Assembly: GCA_958496175.1 (NCBI GenBank)
Contig: OY292274.1
Coordinates: 71,372,630-71,436,629, forward strand
DNA length: 64,000 nucleotides
DNA from: Sisyra terminalis
Lineage: Eukaryota > Arthropoda > Insecta > Neuroptera > Sisyridae
Direction of reading: 5' to 3'
Shown here: positions 24,966-37,892 of the stretch, one piece after another
Position numbering within the stretch: position 1 is the stretch's first letter
Layout: each line of letters starts with the position of its first letter
Made by a program: the position numbers and the translations under genes
Notes under the pieces: model-generated
What the model was told of the DNA's origin: nothing
The model's input: the letters and a program-made list of their open reading frames with translations, nothing else
Databases searched by the model: none

Positions 24966-25149
24966 TTTGCACGTGCTTTTATTATCGACGCCACCTTTAC
25001 TTCCGTCATCGTCACCGTCGCCATCAACCGACCCCGTGTCGTCATCGCCATCGTGTGTCACCACTTGCTACTTACTCCGCGTTCAAACTTGCAATAATCG
25101 GTGTGCAACGAGCTTTATTCATGCGCGAACACCCGACTGTCGACATCTG
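24966..25149 (-). promoter_or_regulatory. Gene 1 probable 5' UTR part of exon 1 with uORF and NAGNAG acceptor
   Basis: The acceptor reads TTTTGTTGCAGCAG, a tandem NAGNAG site that permits two exon starts three bases apart (25149 or 25146). All three frames from here meet stops before or at 25068, so this part is most likely untranslated. It holds an upstream ORF of 24 codons starting MSTVGCSRMNK (25146..25072, TAA). A strong donor-like GTAAGT overlaps its end at 25075..25070, so this segment might also be spliced as a short separate exon. Confidence 0.5.
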
Positions 25150-25621
25150 CTGCAACAAAATAATGGAAATTAAAGTAATGAAAATACGATACTAAGAAGA
25201 TTGGCAGAACAAGTCCGTGGGGAAAAAGGTAAAGACCAACATTGGGATACATATATATATACACAGAGCTCTCTCGATGAGGTTATTTTCCTTGCGAGCC
25301 TGAAATTAAATTGAAATATCCTCCAAGTTTTTCGCCTCCAACGTGTTCTTTGTAAACATATACCGTTGAGATTCGAAACTGTTAAGTCGGTCAACATAAC
25401 ATAGAGGCACAGAGGAAAGAAAGGTGATGAAAAAAAAAACACGAGAAAATAATATCCACCCGAATGGTCGAAACTCGATGTAATCGAAACCAACGTGTCA
25501 AAGGAAAAACTTAAATTTTCTCCCAAAGAAAAGCCCAACACACACATTAAAAGATTCAAATGTGTGTAAAGCTGGTTAGAGTAAATGAATAATTTGAAAC
25601 TCTGGAACAATATATATACAA

Positions 25622-26118
25622 ACTAGCTGATCCCCGCGACTTAACGTCTGCGTAACGTAGGTGTAGATTATATTTTCTTTTTAAATTTGCTCTTTGTAGT
25701 GGCATATGAAAATTATTATTTTTCTTATTTCTTTTACGAAAAACTTTTACTTGAAAACACTATTTTGTCAACTTTAAAAAGACACATTTAATAAACTGTT
25801 ACTTAGAATAAAATGGTTGTATATAATGATCAATTAATTTTCAAAAAATATTTATAAATATCTAAAAAGAGCCTATAATAATTAAGTAATTAAGTAGCCT
25901 ATAGTCGGTGGGAAATTGTGTTGTATCTTAATACCAAATTTCATTAAATTCGGTTGTACCGTTCTTTAGTTAAATCGGGACACACAGACAGACAGACAAA
26001 AATTTTAAAAATGTTAAATTTGGAATAAGGGCCTCTTGAAACAAATATTTACCCTAAAATTGGGTTCAAAATCGAAATTTACAGACAGACGTAAGAATTT
26101 TATATATATTAGTATAGA
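25622..26118 (-). mobile_element. Helitron-like element, full length, canonical A|T insertion
   Basis: In its own orientation it starts TCTATACTAATATATATAAA and ends with the hairpin and CTAGT (low coordinate). The base before TC is A and the base after CTAGT is T, the expected Helitron insertion site. The internal GTCTGTCTGTCTGTGTGTCC segment is typical of the group. Confidence 0.85.
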
Positions 26119-27157
26119 TTATATTAATTCATTGGCAATTTTTCAGTTTTTTTTTACGTTTCCCAAAAATGAATAAAATGCCGATAATACAGAAGGTATG
26201 AGTATGTGATTTTCGGAAACGAGGAGGAGGAAAAAGGCGAAAGAATTAGTTGAACATTGACAGTTTAATAAATAGTTACTTTGACAGGAAATGCACTACT
26301 TTATCAATCTTCATTTTATTGATGACTTAAATAGGGAGCTTTTGAGAAAGCTCTTTCAACAAAAATGTAATTTTATAATCTTAGTTTTTTTTTTCCTATC
26401 TTTTTCTTCATATCAAACGGGAAAGTATTGCGTTAATTAAAAAAAGAATTAAATATTGCAATCATAAGAAGTAAAGCTTTCTAACAAATAAAAAACATTG
26501 GATTTTCTACATATTTTCCAATAAAGTGTCACAAATTCCAACAATTGAGACTTGTGCTTTTGGAACATGTTCCATTTGCAATTAAGAAACACGTTTTAAT
26601 TAAACTATTCGTCGAAAATAAATCAGAAAAAAGTCACAGGGGAAAATATATGAAAAGGCATCATAAAGTATTCTTTTTATGACCATCCAAGCATAAATGA
26701 GAGATATTTCTTTAATTTTTTCTTTATAAGTAACATTAATTAGATCTCTTATTTTCACAGATGAAAACTTTATCATTTGCTCCAATTTTCTTATTTCGTT
26801 TAACAAAAATAAAAAAAAAATCTTTTCTGTCATAAAACCAAAGCTCCCACACTATTTTTTGGAAAAAAACAATATTATACCTCTGAAAAAATCAAGTTTT
26901 ATTTTTCAATCATAAAATTATAAAATACTTTTAGCTATTTAAATATTCACAGTAAACTGACACAATAGATAAAAATTGACAATTGAATCGAAATGATAGT
27001 TGAGATAAATGACACTAATCAGTTAATCATTGATTATTTTATTTCAGGAGTGATCAACAAGTCGATCGTGGGTCGTTTTGCAGTGGAGATCGGTGCATCA
27101 TGAACTTTGAAGCGGTTGTCGAAGAGAAAACTTTTGGAAACTTTGGGAAAAAAAATC

Positions 27158-27897
27158 TACGAAATATTTTGGTGTTTTTTGTCGTTCAAGAGTTCTGAGA
27201 AAAAAAATGTCACTCGCATATTTTCCAGGAAAACCCTGTATAGTGCCCACTAACGTACGTTTAGAGCTTTTCTATAAATTTCAAAATTTTGATTTTTTTT
27301 TGGCACCATTAATTGGTACTTTTTGTCGTTCAAAATTTTTGAAAGACAAAAATTTATTGTCTCGGAAAGCCATTTGAAGAAAAAGCTCAATCTTGACGTT
27401 TTACTTATATTGAAATTTCAAAATTGTTATTTCACCAATAAATGGTGTCAAAAACCATTTGAAGAAAAAGCTCGATTTGAGTCCTTTTTTTAAATATTGA
27501 ATTTTCCAAAACTTTTTTTTATCACTAGCTGGTGTTTTTTTGTTGCTCAACAGTTTGGTAAGAAACAATTTTATCGTTCGCATATTTTCCCGGCAAACGT
27601 TATTTAAATAAAAAGCTCGATTTGAACATTTTTCTAAAGTTGAAGCTTTAAAACTTAAGAGAACAAGCGACGAATGAATATATCAAAGCGAATGATAAAA
27701 TTATTTCTTTCAGAACTTTCGAGCATTAAAAAAAACACCTGTTAATGGTGAAAAGAAATTTTGGAAAATTCAATATTGGATTAATAACCCTAATCGAGCT
27801 TTTTCTTTAACCAGTGTTTTTCGGGAAAATATGCAAGCTCTATGAAGTTTTTTCTTTCGGAACTCAAACGACAAAAAAGCACTAAAATATTTCGTAG
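27158..27897. repeat. Multi-unit foldback array G
   Basis: The ends are inverted copies (CTACGAAATATTTTGGTGTT versus AGCACTAAAATATTTCGTAG). Inside are several degenerate units of 130-150 bp that repeat TTTGTCGTTCAA, CGCATATTTTCC and AAAAAGCTCGATTTGA in direct and inverted order. Confidence 0.65.
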
Positions 27898-29250
27898 TTA
27901 TTTTTTCCAATTTCCAAAACTGTAGGGCTGACTTGATGGACGTGGCTACTTTAACGGGTGCAAAATAGAAGCTGACTTTCGTTAAAATATAAAGGTCAGT
28001 TTTTTTTTCATATATTTTCTTCGGAATATTAGAAATCACATCCTCTATTGCCAGACACTTAGCACGGCTTCAATCCCTTGGCGGATGCGCCAAAAATAAT
28101 AAATTACAATTTGGTTATTGCATAAGAACTGAATTTTATATATGCTACTTGCGCAACTATTAAATAAGTTATCTCAATAGACGGACGTAATAAAATTTGT
28201 AACACCATTTATTTTTTTCTTCTAATGATGCACTTAAAGAAGTATACGTTGAATATAAATTGCTAAAGCGATCGCTGTTTAAAGCTCAATATTGTAATAC
28301 AATCTAAACTTTAAAAAAGTAATTCGTAAGTTTGATAGTTTAGCGCCGATTGAAAATCAAAGTTATTTACATAAGTTGGTACCTAAGGAAGTTTAGTTTT
28401 CTTTTGAGAAGAAAATAAAGAAAAGAAGGCAGTTACCGCTCGTAAATATGAAAAATTTTAATATTCTTACATTTAATTCGCCAGTTTAGCGAATATTTCA
28501 AACATGTCAATGTCACAAACATGAAATTGTTTTGCAAAATTTCATTTATTTACGTCACAAACGAAAGCGTTTGATACAAAATAATCGTTTAGCTTTCCGA
28601 CATTATCTGAACGTATCTAAACCTACGATAAATTTCTATACCCAAAAGGGTTTACATCACTCTTTTACCATATTATAAATATCAAATATAAAAACGATAC
28701 TCTCGTAAAGTCGTATCGATTGTGCAATTAAGTCGAGACGAGATACAAAGAGAAATTACACATATAATGAAAACAAGAAAAATGAGGAATAACGTCATAC
28801 AAGCATCTGATGTAAAAGTTTCGGGTGAGGGGGCGATTTAGGGGGATGGGAAAATTGGTTATAACATCGTTGATTCACTAGGAATACAAGCGAGAATATG
28901 TATAGGATGTGGTTTTGTCTCAATATATATCTAATATGTGCACACATTTACAATCTTAGAGAGATCCTTTGTTCTCATGTGACGAGGAACATTATTGAGT
29001 TTGCATATCGGTCACACGGGAAAAAGCAATCAGATTTGATAAATATTTAGACTACGTCTTATATGTAGACTATAGAAAGATTTCCATCGAAAAAATAGTT
29101 CACAAAGTTGCTGAAATCTACAGAGGGATCTACACTCAAGAAAATATGAAAAATTTTCGATCAAAATAAAAGTGCCTGTAACATTACCCCAACTATTGTC
29201 TCAATTTGGTGAAAGCATCCATTTTTTTAATTGCCTGGTTAATGATACAC

Positions 29251-29615
29251 TAGGGTGTCCGTTATTGCCCAAATTGATTTTTTTACAGCGATCGCCCCCT
29301 GAATTTTTAGTTAAGGATATAAAAAAAATTATCCAATACAATTAAACTCTTAATTTCTTGATTAAACCGTGGTGGAATCATGTTACTTTTACCATTTATA
29401 CAACATGGGAATATTTGACTTTTTACCATTTAATTTTTTTTTCTCAGAAACAAATTGCTGGAATGATTTAAGGTCACATTATTCTGACGTAAAGTTTAAC
29501 GCTCTACAAAAAAGGTCTCTTATGAATTTTCGATTAAATCGCTCGATTAAAAGTTATTCAACATTTAACTTGTGCCTAATATTTTCAACTTTTTGCTCAT
29601 TTTTACTATTTTTCT
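29251..29615 (+). mobile_element. hAT-like element C, copy 1, left end only
   Basis: Begins TAGGGTGTCCGTTATTGCCC and follows the C arm to about 29615, then stops just before a Helitron-like 5' end. The right half is absent nearby. Confidence 0.75.
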
Positions 29616-29627
29616 ATTACCTATTAT

Positions 29628-30476
29628 CTATTACTTATTATAAAGAGGAAAGATTTGATTGTTTCTTTGCTTTGAATAGGCTCCGAAAGTACTTGACCGA
29701 TTTGAAAAATTCTTTCACTGTTAGGAACCTACACTATTTCCGGTGAACATAGGCTATATTGAATTTTCAAAAAAGTTAGGGATCCATTCTAAAACTCCAA
29801 TAATGTCTGAAAAAATTACCAAAAAACATTCTTTTATCGCGTGCGCTGCGAAAACTATTAGTTATAGAACAAAATAATGTAGCACGATTTTGCAGAACAT
29901 ATCATTATCTATAAAAAATAGAGCGACAGCATATGTCTAACTATTATAGTTATGTTACAATAAGTGTTTTTTTCATTTTAAAAAATATATATAAATGCCA
30001 CCGTAATAAAAACTCTTTAATTTACACTTTGGGATTAATCCTTATCAAAATAAATGACTTCATATTAAGTTTGCTTCAATACCATTTTTATAACTTTTTG
30101 AGTTATTCAATTTGAATTCGGAATTCGGAAGATATCACAAGTTTAAAAATGTAAGTTATATGAAAAATGTCGCATGGTCACCGCTCAGTTAGACGGCACC
30201 ATAATAAAAAACAGAACTACCGAATTTGATGAAACTTGATATTAAGATACAACACAATTATCCACACACGTTAGACAATTTATGATTTCTTAAAAATAAT
30301 AAGGGAATGTATCCCTTACGTAAAAACTGAGGGATGAAAAAAAAATTATTTTAGATACGCGAGTTATATATCATTGGAAAGGTATTTGAAAGTTGAGATA
30401 TGATCTGTTTTAATATTTTTAGTTGAACTAATAAAAATCACAGTAATTTAATTGAAAAGACGATTTAATTTAATTT
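29628..30476 (+). mobile_element. Helitron-like element, 5' half plus internal part
   Basis: Starts near CTATTACTTATTATAAAGAG and shares GAATAGGCTCCGAAAGTACT. From about 30205 it continues with the internal segment that recurs at 40.7 and 48.8 kb. No CTAGT end is present. Confidence 0.7.
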
Positions 30477-32807
30477 AGAAGAATTTTTTGTTTAAATTGT
30501 CGAGCAACCATTTCATTTATTTTTGAACTGACCCTTTAATAAATTATTGACTTAATATTAATTGGGTACTACCACCAAGCATTTCTTTAATAATTAAAGT
30601 ATTTTATGTTTCCGTGTTTAAAAATAATGATTCTTGTAAAATTAACCATTCCATGAATTTGAATTTCAAATTATATGAATGTTGGTTTGTTTTTGAGAGA
30701 AATTAAAAAAATGTAAGCTGACATACTTAAACAAGTACCATCGGTTGATTAGTACCCAAAAAAACATCCAAAGTGTAAGTTTATAGTGATAAAAGTCGGT
30801 CCTAATAGTTATAATGATATTAGTTTTGTTCATATATGTATAATGCAACGTGTATATGCAACTAGTTATATTTTCATGTATATATGACCGTTTCCCTTTA
30901 ACTAAGAATAAATAAAAAGAAATATTCATTTAAAATAGTTTAGAGTAGATTGCAATCAACGATTTGAGATTTTTAAGACTGTAGAAGATAGGTATTAAGT
31001 ACAAAATTCAAAAGCTCAAACTTTAATAATATCTTTTATAAATCTCGTTCTCCCAATAAATTTTCATTTTCACTATAAAAATGCAGCAAAAAATTTACAT
31101 ACTTGTCAGGAAGTTTGTATTAAAGAAAAAAAGCCTGAACACAATAAAGGCGTGCATGCTTGTTTTGAGCTTGCAGAAAATTTTATTCAACATCAATTTT
31201 TAGAACTATCTTATGTCGAAAAAGTTAAATGATTACCTAATAGAATGTTTGATATAATGTAATTCTACCAATAAATCGATAAACTGTGCTGAACGTGTTT
31301 GCACCCACATGCATATTGAAAAATCAACATGTGTTCTAATGTAAATCTAATTGCTTTCATTAATTTATTTTTGTTGGTGGCAAGTCGAAAATCGTTGAAA
31401 CCCGTCGTGTGGTCGTGATTAATGTGTAGCGGTTAAAGTCATCATGCATTTTTAATATCCAGTAGAAGCAGCACACAGTAAAACATACAAAACGGCAAAA
31501 AGACTAAGTTTAATCAGCAAATGATTACAAACATTAACAGAGCATTTATGATTGATTGCATCGATAAGGAAATGTGGAAAAAAGTACATTCATAAAAGCT
31601 TTATAATATATATCACTTTGGGAGTTTATAAAAATGAAATTATGTATTTCAGCTTTGATTGTTTCAATGAACTCATAGGTATTTTGTAAAAAATTGTTTT
31701 AGTCCAATTTTATCCTTGAAGAGTTTTGCGAGTATTAGCTTACAAGTTATTGGTGTACAAGTTTGACCACTATCGCTTCTAATAATTGTATTGAAATTTC
31801 TTTACGAATTTTATCTTTGTCTTATTTCACTTGTAGTTAGCAAAGACTGTCATCCTTTGATGATTTCCAAAGCTTCTTTTTTTTACTTCTTTTCGCTGTC
31901 CACCAGGTCTACATGTGTCTTGCAGGGATTATTAAAGTTCTCTCTGATAGTACTTTTGGAATGCTAGTCGGACCTGGATCCCCTCATACTTATCAATGAC
32001 ATCCCCTTATCAATCGTAATATACTCAGTACATCCATAAGTCCAAATGACTGAAATAAACAAACTTTTTTGCAGAAAAGCAAACTATTATTTGTCAAGAC
32101 TATTAATTTATATCAAAGTTTTATCTAGTTTTATTGCTTTCCAAATAGCTCTTGATGATTAAACAAAAGTCTTGAAAATATTTTCGACAAAATATCCAAA
32201 AGTAAAAACAATAAAAATTCCGGCTCACAAAATCACAAATCGTGAAATCAACAACCCTTCAAGGAAAATAATCGATTTGCATTTCTAGCATTAAGACGCT
32301 CATAAAGAATTGAACTATAAACGCACAATATTCATACCACGATGTCTCTGTTTCCTGTTTTTGTTGTAATCGTAAATGCAATCATCAAACTTTATTGCAC
32401 AAATAAAACTTTGTTTTTCGTCAACGATAAAATTCGTAAATGTTGCATTGCTCAGAAAAATCTGAGCCGTTTCCAAGGAAATTTGTACAAGAGCTCACTT
32501 GTCCTAATTGTTGAAGAGGCGAATAAAGAATGAAGACTTACAAAAAAAAGAGTCGCAAAAAGTTCACACCGAATTTTCAATTATTGATTACCAGTCTTTT
32601 ATCGTTTGTAGGTAATCTCGAGAAAAAAAAAAGAGAATCTTGAGAGGAGTGAGTGATTCTTTTGTATCAAACAAGGCCACCGTAAGTCTATTTGTTCACT
32701 TTGTGATATGAAGATTTTAAGAGTTTAACGATTACCAATTGAAATGAGAACACAATTTGCTGAATATTTAAATAAAAGACAAATTATTGAAAAGTATGAA
32801 GGTTCGC

Positions 32808-33172
32808 TTGAATTGTTTGTTAAAGAAGTTTTCACGTGTAGACTCTTTCCCTTCCTTCACAATCTGTCCGTGAAATTTGGAGTTTTTACAAATGAGAGCT
32901 AAGCATTTAGGCTGAAATTTCACCCCTTAGAATTACATTTAGATGAAAACGTCTTATTACAACCTTATAGCTTATATTTTTGTGAACACACTGCTTTTAG
33001 TTTCATTTTGATAGGACAAATAGGGCCTGAGAGAATCAAGTTTCCGCAAACCCTTAAAAGTGCAAAAATTTCTGCGCCTAATAAAACTAATATGGCCACC
33101 ACTGGAAAACTAAAAACAATAAAATAAAAATAAAGATGAATTTGAACTACCAACATGTTGGGGTGATAGCAA
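32808..33172 (-). repeat. Repeat E, copy 1
   Basis: Inverted copy of 36491-36860. Shared landmarks are CAACATGTTGG, AGTTTTCCAGTGGTGGCCAT and AATTTCACGGACAGATTGTG. Confidence 0.8.
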
Positions 33173-34545
33173 AAAAATATCAAAATTAAAAAAAAAAATT
33201 CAAGCAACCAGTGCTGGAAAATTATTAAACTTATAAAGTTATGTATGCTTATTTCATCACTTTTCGTACTTGTGAAGAAAAGATTTTCCTTCTTTGATTT
33301 AGTTCCTTAAAAAAATAAGAAATAAGCGTCCAAATTTAATTATGAAAGTTTCGTTATTTTGCTCGAAAAGAATTTTTTGACCAATGAATTTTTTAAATAT
33401 CTAGGAAAAAATTCATAACAAACAATGGGAAAAGGTAATGACAGGTAAGAACGTATAAAATAAAGTTGAACGCCACTTTTTAAATAACTTTTATAAGATA
33501 TAAAAGGTATGTTTGTTAAAAATTTATGTAAACGGCCTTATTTTGATATAGCGTCGGTATTTTTAGAATGATGATAGGCAATTTTATTTACGCAAGGATC
33601 ATCACATCAATTTTTTATTTCACTTTGAAGTTAGTGCGAAAATCAACTAAATTTTTCACTCGAAAATTTTGTTGACGTTACGTATTACAAATAAGAAGAT
33701 ACGAAAATAAAATACAAATTTTTCATCTGTGTGTTTCTTTAACTGTATTTTTTTTTCATATCCATATCAACAATCAATTGACGTTAATCCTTTTAAAGGG
33801 AAAAGAAAAAACTTATTGATACTTGAGCAGCATTTTATTTCTAAATGTAAATTACGGGGGCATTAAAGAGGATAACGTTTCAACATTGATTTGTGGCTTG
33901 AAATCTAAAATTGGCCATGAAAACTAAAACGGGATTAGACAAGAATTATTCAAATAAATAAAACATAATACATCCGATAAATCTAAATAATCTGAAACTA
34001 GTGGCATTACATTTCATTCGCTTTCCACAAATTGATAATATAAATTTGCTGTTTGCCCGAGCAAACAAATCACAAAATACACAAAAAAAAAACATTTTAC
34101 ATCACAAATTTTATTCCATTCCAACCAGCAATCAATGAAATGCACATTGCAATGCAAATTTGGAAATCACGAAATCGTTAGCCTAGATAGAACGATGAAC
34201 GTTCATTTCAGTGACCTCTAGTCGACGAGAAGCCTTGGCTCTTATCAACGATTTACACTAAATTATATTATCTCTGGCTTCCATTACATTGATGTTTTCT
34301 TTTTCGATTGGACAAAGCACTTTTCACGTCATCCTGATAGGAAACAGGATGTTCCAAGTCACAAAGTCTTTTCATCACAATCGTGAATTAGAATTTCAAT
34401 GAATTATGAGCTTGAAATTCAATCATAAAAGCTTAGGTAACTTCTGTATACATACATATATATATATTTACTCAAACAGATATTGATTTCATGCCAGAAA
34501 TGTTGTAACAAGTTTGTTTAAAAACAATGCAAAATAAAGCTTTAC

Positions 34546-34605
34546 CTGGCTGAATTCCAAACATTGTGAACACAACACGGCAAAGTTTTGGCACTGGCGC
34601 ACAAT
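34546..34605 (-). other. Possible upstream non-coding or first-coding exon of gene 1
   Basis: A 60-nt island with a good acceptor (CAATATTTTTTTCCACCAG|) and a good donor (TTCAGCCAG|GTAAAG) on the minus strand, clearly richer in GC than its flanks. All three frames are open. One contains an ATG in good context (ACAATGTTTGG, MFGIQP), but joined to the exon at 25149 it stops after about 17 codons, so a 5' UTR exon is the simpler reading. Membership in gene 1 is inferred only from strand and position. Confidence 0.4.
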
Positions 34606-35042
34606 CTGGTGGAAAAAAATATTGGTTTTAGTAGTTTCAAGTAGGTATTTGACAAAATTGATTATATCATGCTAAATGTAATTTATACCTGCAAATTTGT
34701 TAATAAACTTTGGCAAATATTTAAACAGGTAAAGGCCGCGTTTTCAAAAATGCTATCTTCGCAAAAAAAGCTGAAAAAAACTTTAGAGCACACATCCAAT
34801 TCGACGTCACAGGGATGTGAGCCCAACTAATTAAAAAGTGGTGCGGAGAATATAATGTTTAAATTTGCTGATCAAAACAAGTCCCACACAAATTGGTTGG
34901 TCATTTCATTCTAAGGAAAAATTAGTCGCATGGTCGTTAAAATTTGCGTTTGACTTAAGTGACCTTTAGTCTTTAGTCGAGGCTGCTTAAATCCAAAAAT
35001 TGATTATGAACAAGGATTGTCTGCTGAAGTACTGCTGAAAAT

Positions 35043-35488
35043 GTATACAATATATAGAATATATTGTGGTCCAATTTATGTAATATAATGTGATATAATT
35101 ATTTATAAAAAGCATACCATTAACATAAATTTGAACAAAAGTTCAAACAAAAATATTCGTGACGTATTGCCCAGATACGTATTTCGATTGCCAAGCAATC
35201 TTCCTCAGTGGTCATCAAGTAGTTTGGATCACTCTTTTCACATGAATCATCACAAAGCAGTTACGGAGTGATCCAAACTACTTGATGATCACTGAGGAAG
35301 ATTGCTTGGCAATCGAAATACGTATCTGGACAATACGCCACAAATATTTTTGTTTGAACTTCTGTTTATGGTATAATTTTTATATATTATTATATCAGAT
35401 TATACTACATAAATTGGACCGCAATATATTCAATAAATTATATACACAGTATAACTGTTCAAAGTCAGCGAAAAAATCTTATTTTGAC
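35043..35488 (+). mobile_element. Foldback element B, copy 3, intact
   Basis: About 446 bp with long inverted arms around a short centre near 35240, then the one-sided tail ending TCTTATTTTGA. Flanks TACTGCTGAAA on both sides form an 11-bp target duplication. Confidence 0.85.
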
Positions 35489-36490
35489 TACTGCTGAAAG
35501 TTTACTTAAATTTAGACGGCTTTTAAGATTTGATTATGAATACGGCTGTAGAAGTATAGCCAAATAGAAAACAATTTGCTAGTAACAATAACATAAATTT
35601 CCATATTATAATTAAAGGTTTTGGAGTTGTTTAATATAATTATATATTTTGAACTATTTATTTACTCAATTCTTAGATGATGATTTGATTAATTAAGAAC
35701 ACTAATTAATTTTTGTATCCCCTAAAAAAAGGGTGGTAGTATACGGCGTATATAGGTCACAATGATTTAAGGGAAAATCAGAAACATATTACAAAAAAAA
35801 TAGGACACAAGAATTTAGTATAGCATTGACCTCTGAATTTTATATCATTCGAGGTTTTAGCCAAAGATTTTCAACAAAAATATAAAATAAAAATTTCAAC
35901 CCTAAATGTAAAGGTAAAAAATATGCTCTTTATTGTATGATAAATGTAAATCATTCATCCGCAAAAGTAAAAGGGAATTTTAATGTTCTTTTACATTACG
36001 AATTTTTGTATAGTATTCACCGATTTATTTTTCAATCTTATGCTTTTCATATTATATAATTTAAAGACGAGTAAGATAAAGTATTAGTAGGGATTTTTTT
36101 CCCATTTCAAAATTCAAATTTTCCTCAATTTCTTTGCAAAATTTTCTGGTTGGTAAACTTTAGAGAATCAGAATAGTTTTATCAGTAGATAAAACTTGGT
36201 GAGAATTTTTTTCAGGGCTTAAAACAGGTACTTTTTTCTGGTAATTTTGCAATAATGCAAAATGCATATATGTCCTTTTCTTCCTCGTATCATTGACATT
36301 AAAATATTTAAAAAATACATTGGTTGCATGCTTGAAGATATTGACACGTTCTAAATGGTTTTTGAAAATTAAAATAGGGGTAGTTTAAGAATAAATCAAG
36401 AAAATAAGAAAAATATAATAATATTTTCAGTGATTTTTCAACGGACTTTAGCGTGGTTTGAATCGTAAATCTGTTTTTTTTTTGCGGTCA

Positions 36491-36860
36491 CCCCAACATG
36501 TTGGTAGTTCAAATTCATCATTATTTTAATTTTATTGTTTTCAGTTTTCCAGTGGTGGCCATATTAGTTTTACTAGGCGCAGACATTTTCGCACTTTTAC
36601 GGGGTTTGCGGAAACTTGATTATCTCAGGCCCTATTTGTCCTATCAAAATGAAAAAAAGGCAGTGTGGTCACAAAAATATAAGCTATAAATTTGTAATAA
36701 GAAGTTTTCACCTAAATGTAATTCTAAGGGGTGAAATTTCAGACTAAATTTTAAGCTCTAAATTTGTAAAAACTCCAAATTTCACGGACAGATTGTGAAG
36801 GAAGGAAAAAAGTCTAAGTACACGTTAAAACTTTTTTTTTACAAACAATTAGGTACTAGT
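36491..36860 (+). repeat. Repeat E, copy 2
   Basis: Inverted copy of 32808-33172, about 3.3 kb away. The 63-codon frame inside it is only a chance open frame of the repeat. Confidence 0.8.
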
Positions 36861-37270
36861 TGTATTCAAATATAAAATTTGAAATCTGAGACTTTAATCC
36901 TTTTTAAGACAAAAAATAACAAAATTTGGAAATTTTCAAAATTTGCAAGTTTCTGAGCTCAATATCTCTGGTGGGGGACCAGATAAAAATCTGAAATATC
37001 ACCCCATTATAGTACTGTATAATAGTATTATGCACCTAAAATTTGGAGTTTAAGATTTGACTAGGTGCAGAGGTATTGCAAGCACAAAATGTCAAAATAA
37101 TGCATACTTCAGTAGGTGACTATAATGTATTTAACCATTTAATATGTGACATATACTTGGCAAAAAGGGCATTTTACACAAACAACATATACTCTGGGCT
37201 AACTGTTTTTTATATCTTAAACTTAAAACCTATATTTCTTCCTTAGAGCGAATAATGTATTCTAAAGGTA

Positions 37271-37892
37271 TTAATAGAGAAATTCGGCGAATTGATAGAA
37301 AATGATTTGACTATATAGTTGCAATTTAGATATCTTAATAATAAGTGCATAGCTACACAATGGTAATACTTGATTATGGAGGAACTGGGTTTCGTGCATT
37401 TGAACAAATTTTAATTTCGCAGTAGTTTTGTACATTTCAGTAGTGTAAAAGTTGAGACAATGAAATGGGATTTCTACTAATATTCTAAACATCTGGGCGA
37501 GTGTTTTGATAACTTTTGACTGTTTTAAGTCATAATTATGACTGACTTTATTGAACTTAACGATAGTTTTTATTTATGTATAGATGGTGGTTGATTTACG
37601 GATTAATTGGTTCACGTTAGGTATACGGAATAGACCATACTCTTTTTAGATATTTATAAATATTTTTTGAAAATTAATTGATCATTATATACAACCATTT
37701 TATTCTAAGTAACAGTTTATTAAATGTGTCTTTTTAAAGTCGACAAAATAGTGTTTTCAGGTATGATTATGTTTTTTGTAAAAGAAATAAAAATAATAAT
37801 AATTTTCATATGTCACTACAAATAGCAAAATTAAAAAGAAAATATAATCTACACCTACGTTACGCAGACGAAGTCGCGGGGATCAGCTAGTT
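37271..37892 (+). mobile_element. Helitron-like element, 3' half
   Basis: Ends ACGAAGTCGCGGGGATCAGC plus TAGT. Its first 250 bp match 49.5-49.7 kb, and later parts match the reversed copies at 18.6 and 25.6 kb. Confidence 0.75.

Larger units (their letters stand above)
26119..34545. other. Putative 5' intron or intergenic DNA with repeats
   Basis: Between the elements listed separately (27.16-27.90, 29.25-30.48, 32.81-33.17 kb) I see only AT-rich sequence. It contains the end of no recognised gene. Confidence 0.5.

Noticed and set aside
24802..25173. Plus-strand frame of 123 codons over exon 1
   Set aside because: Antisense shadow of exon 1 and its 5' UTR. No splice or start support.
36498..36689. 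Frame MLVVQIHHYFNFIVFSF...
   Set aside because: It lies within repeat E and recurs inverted at 33.0 kb; no coding role is apparent.
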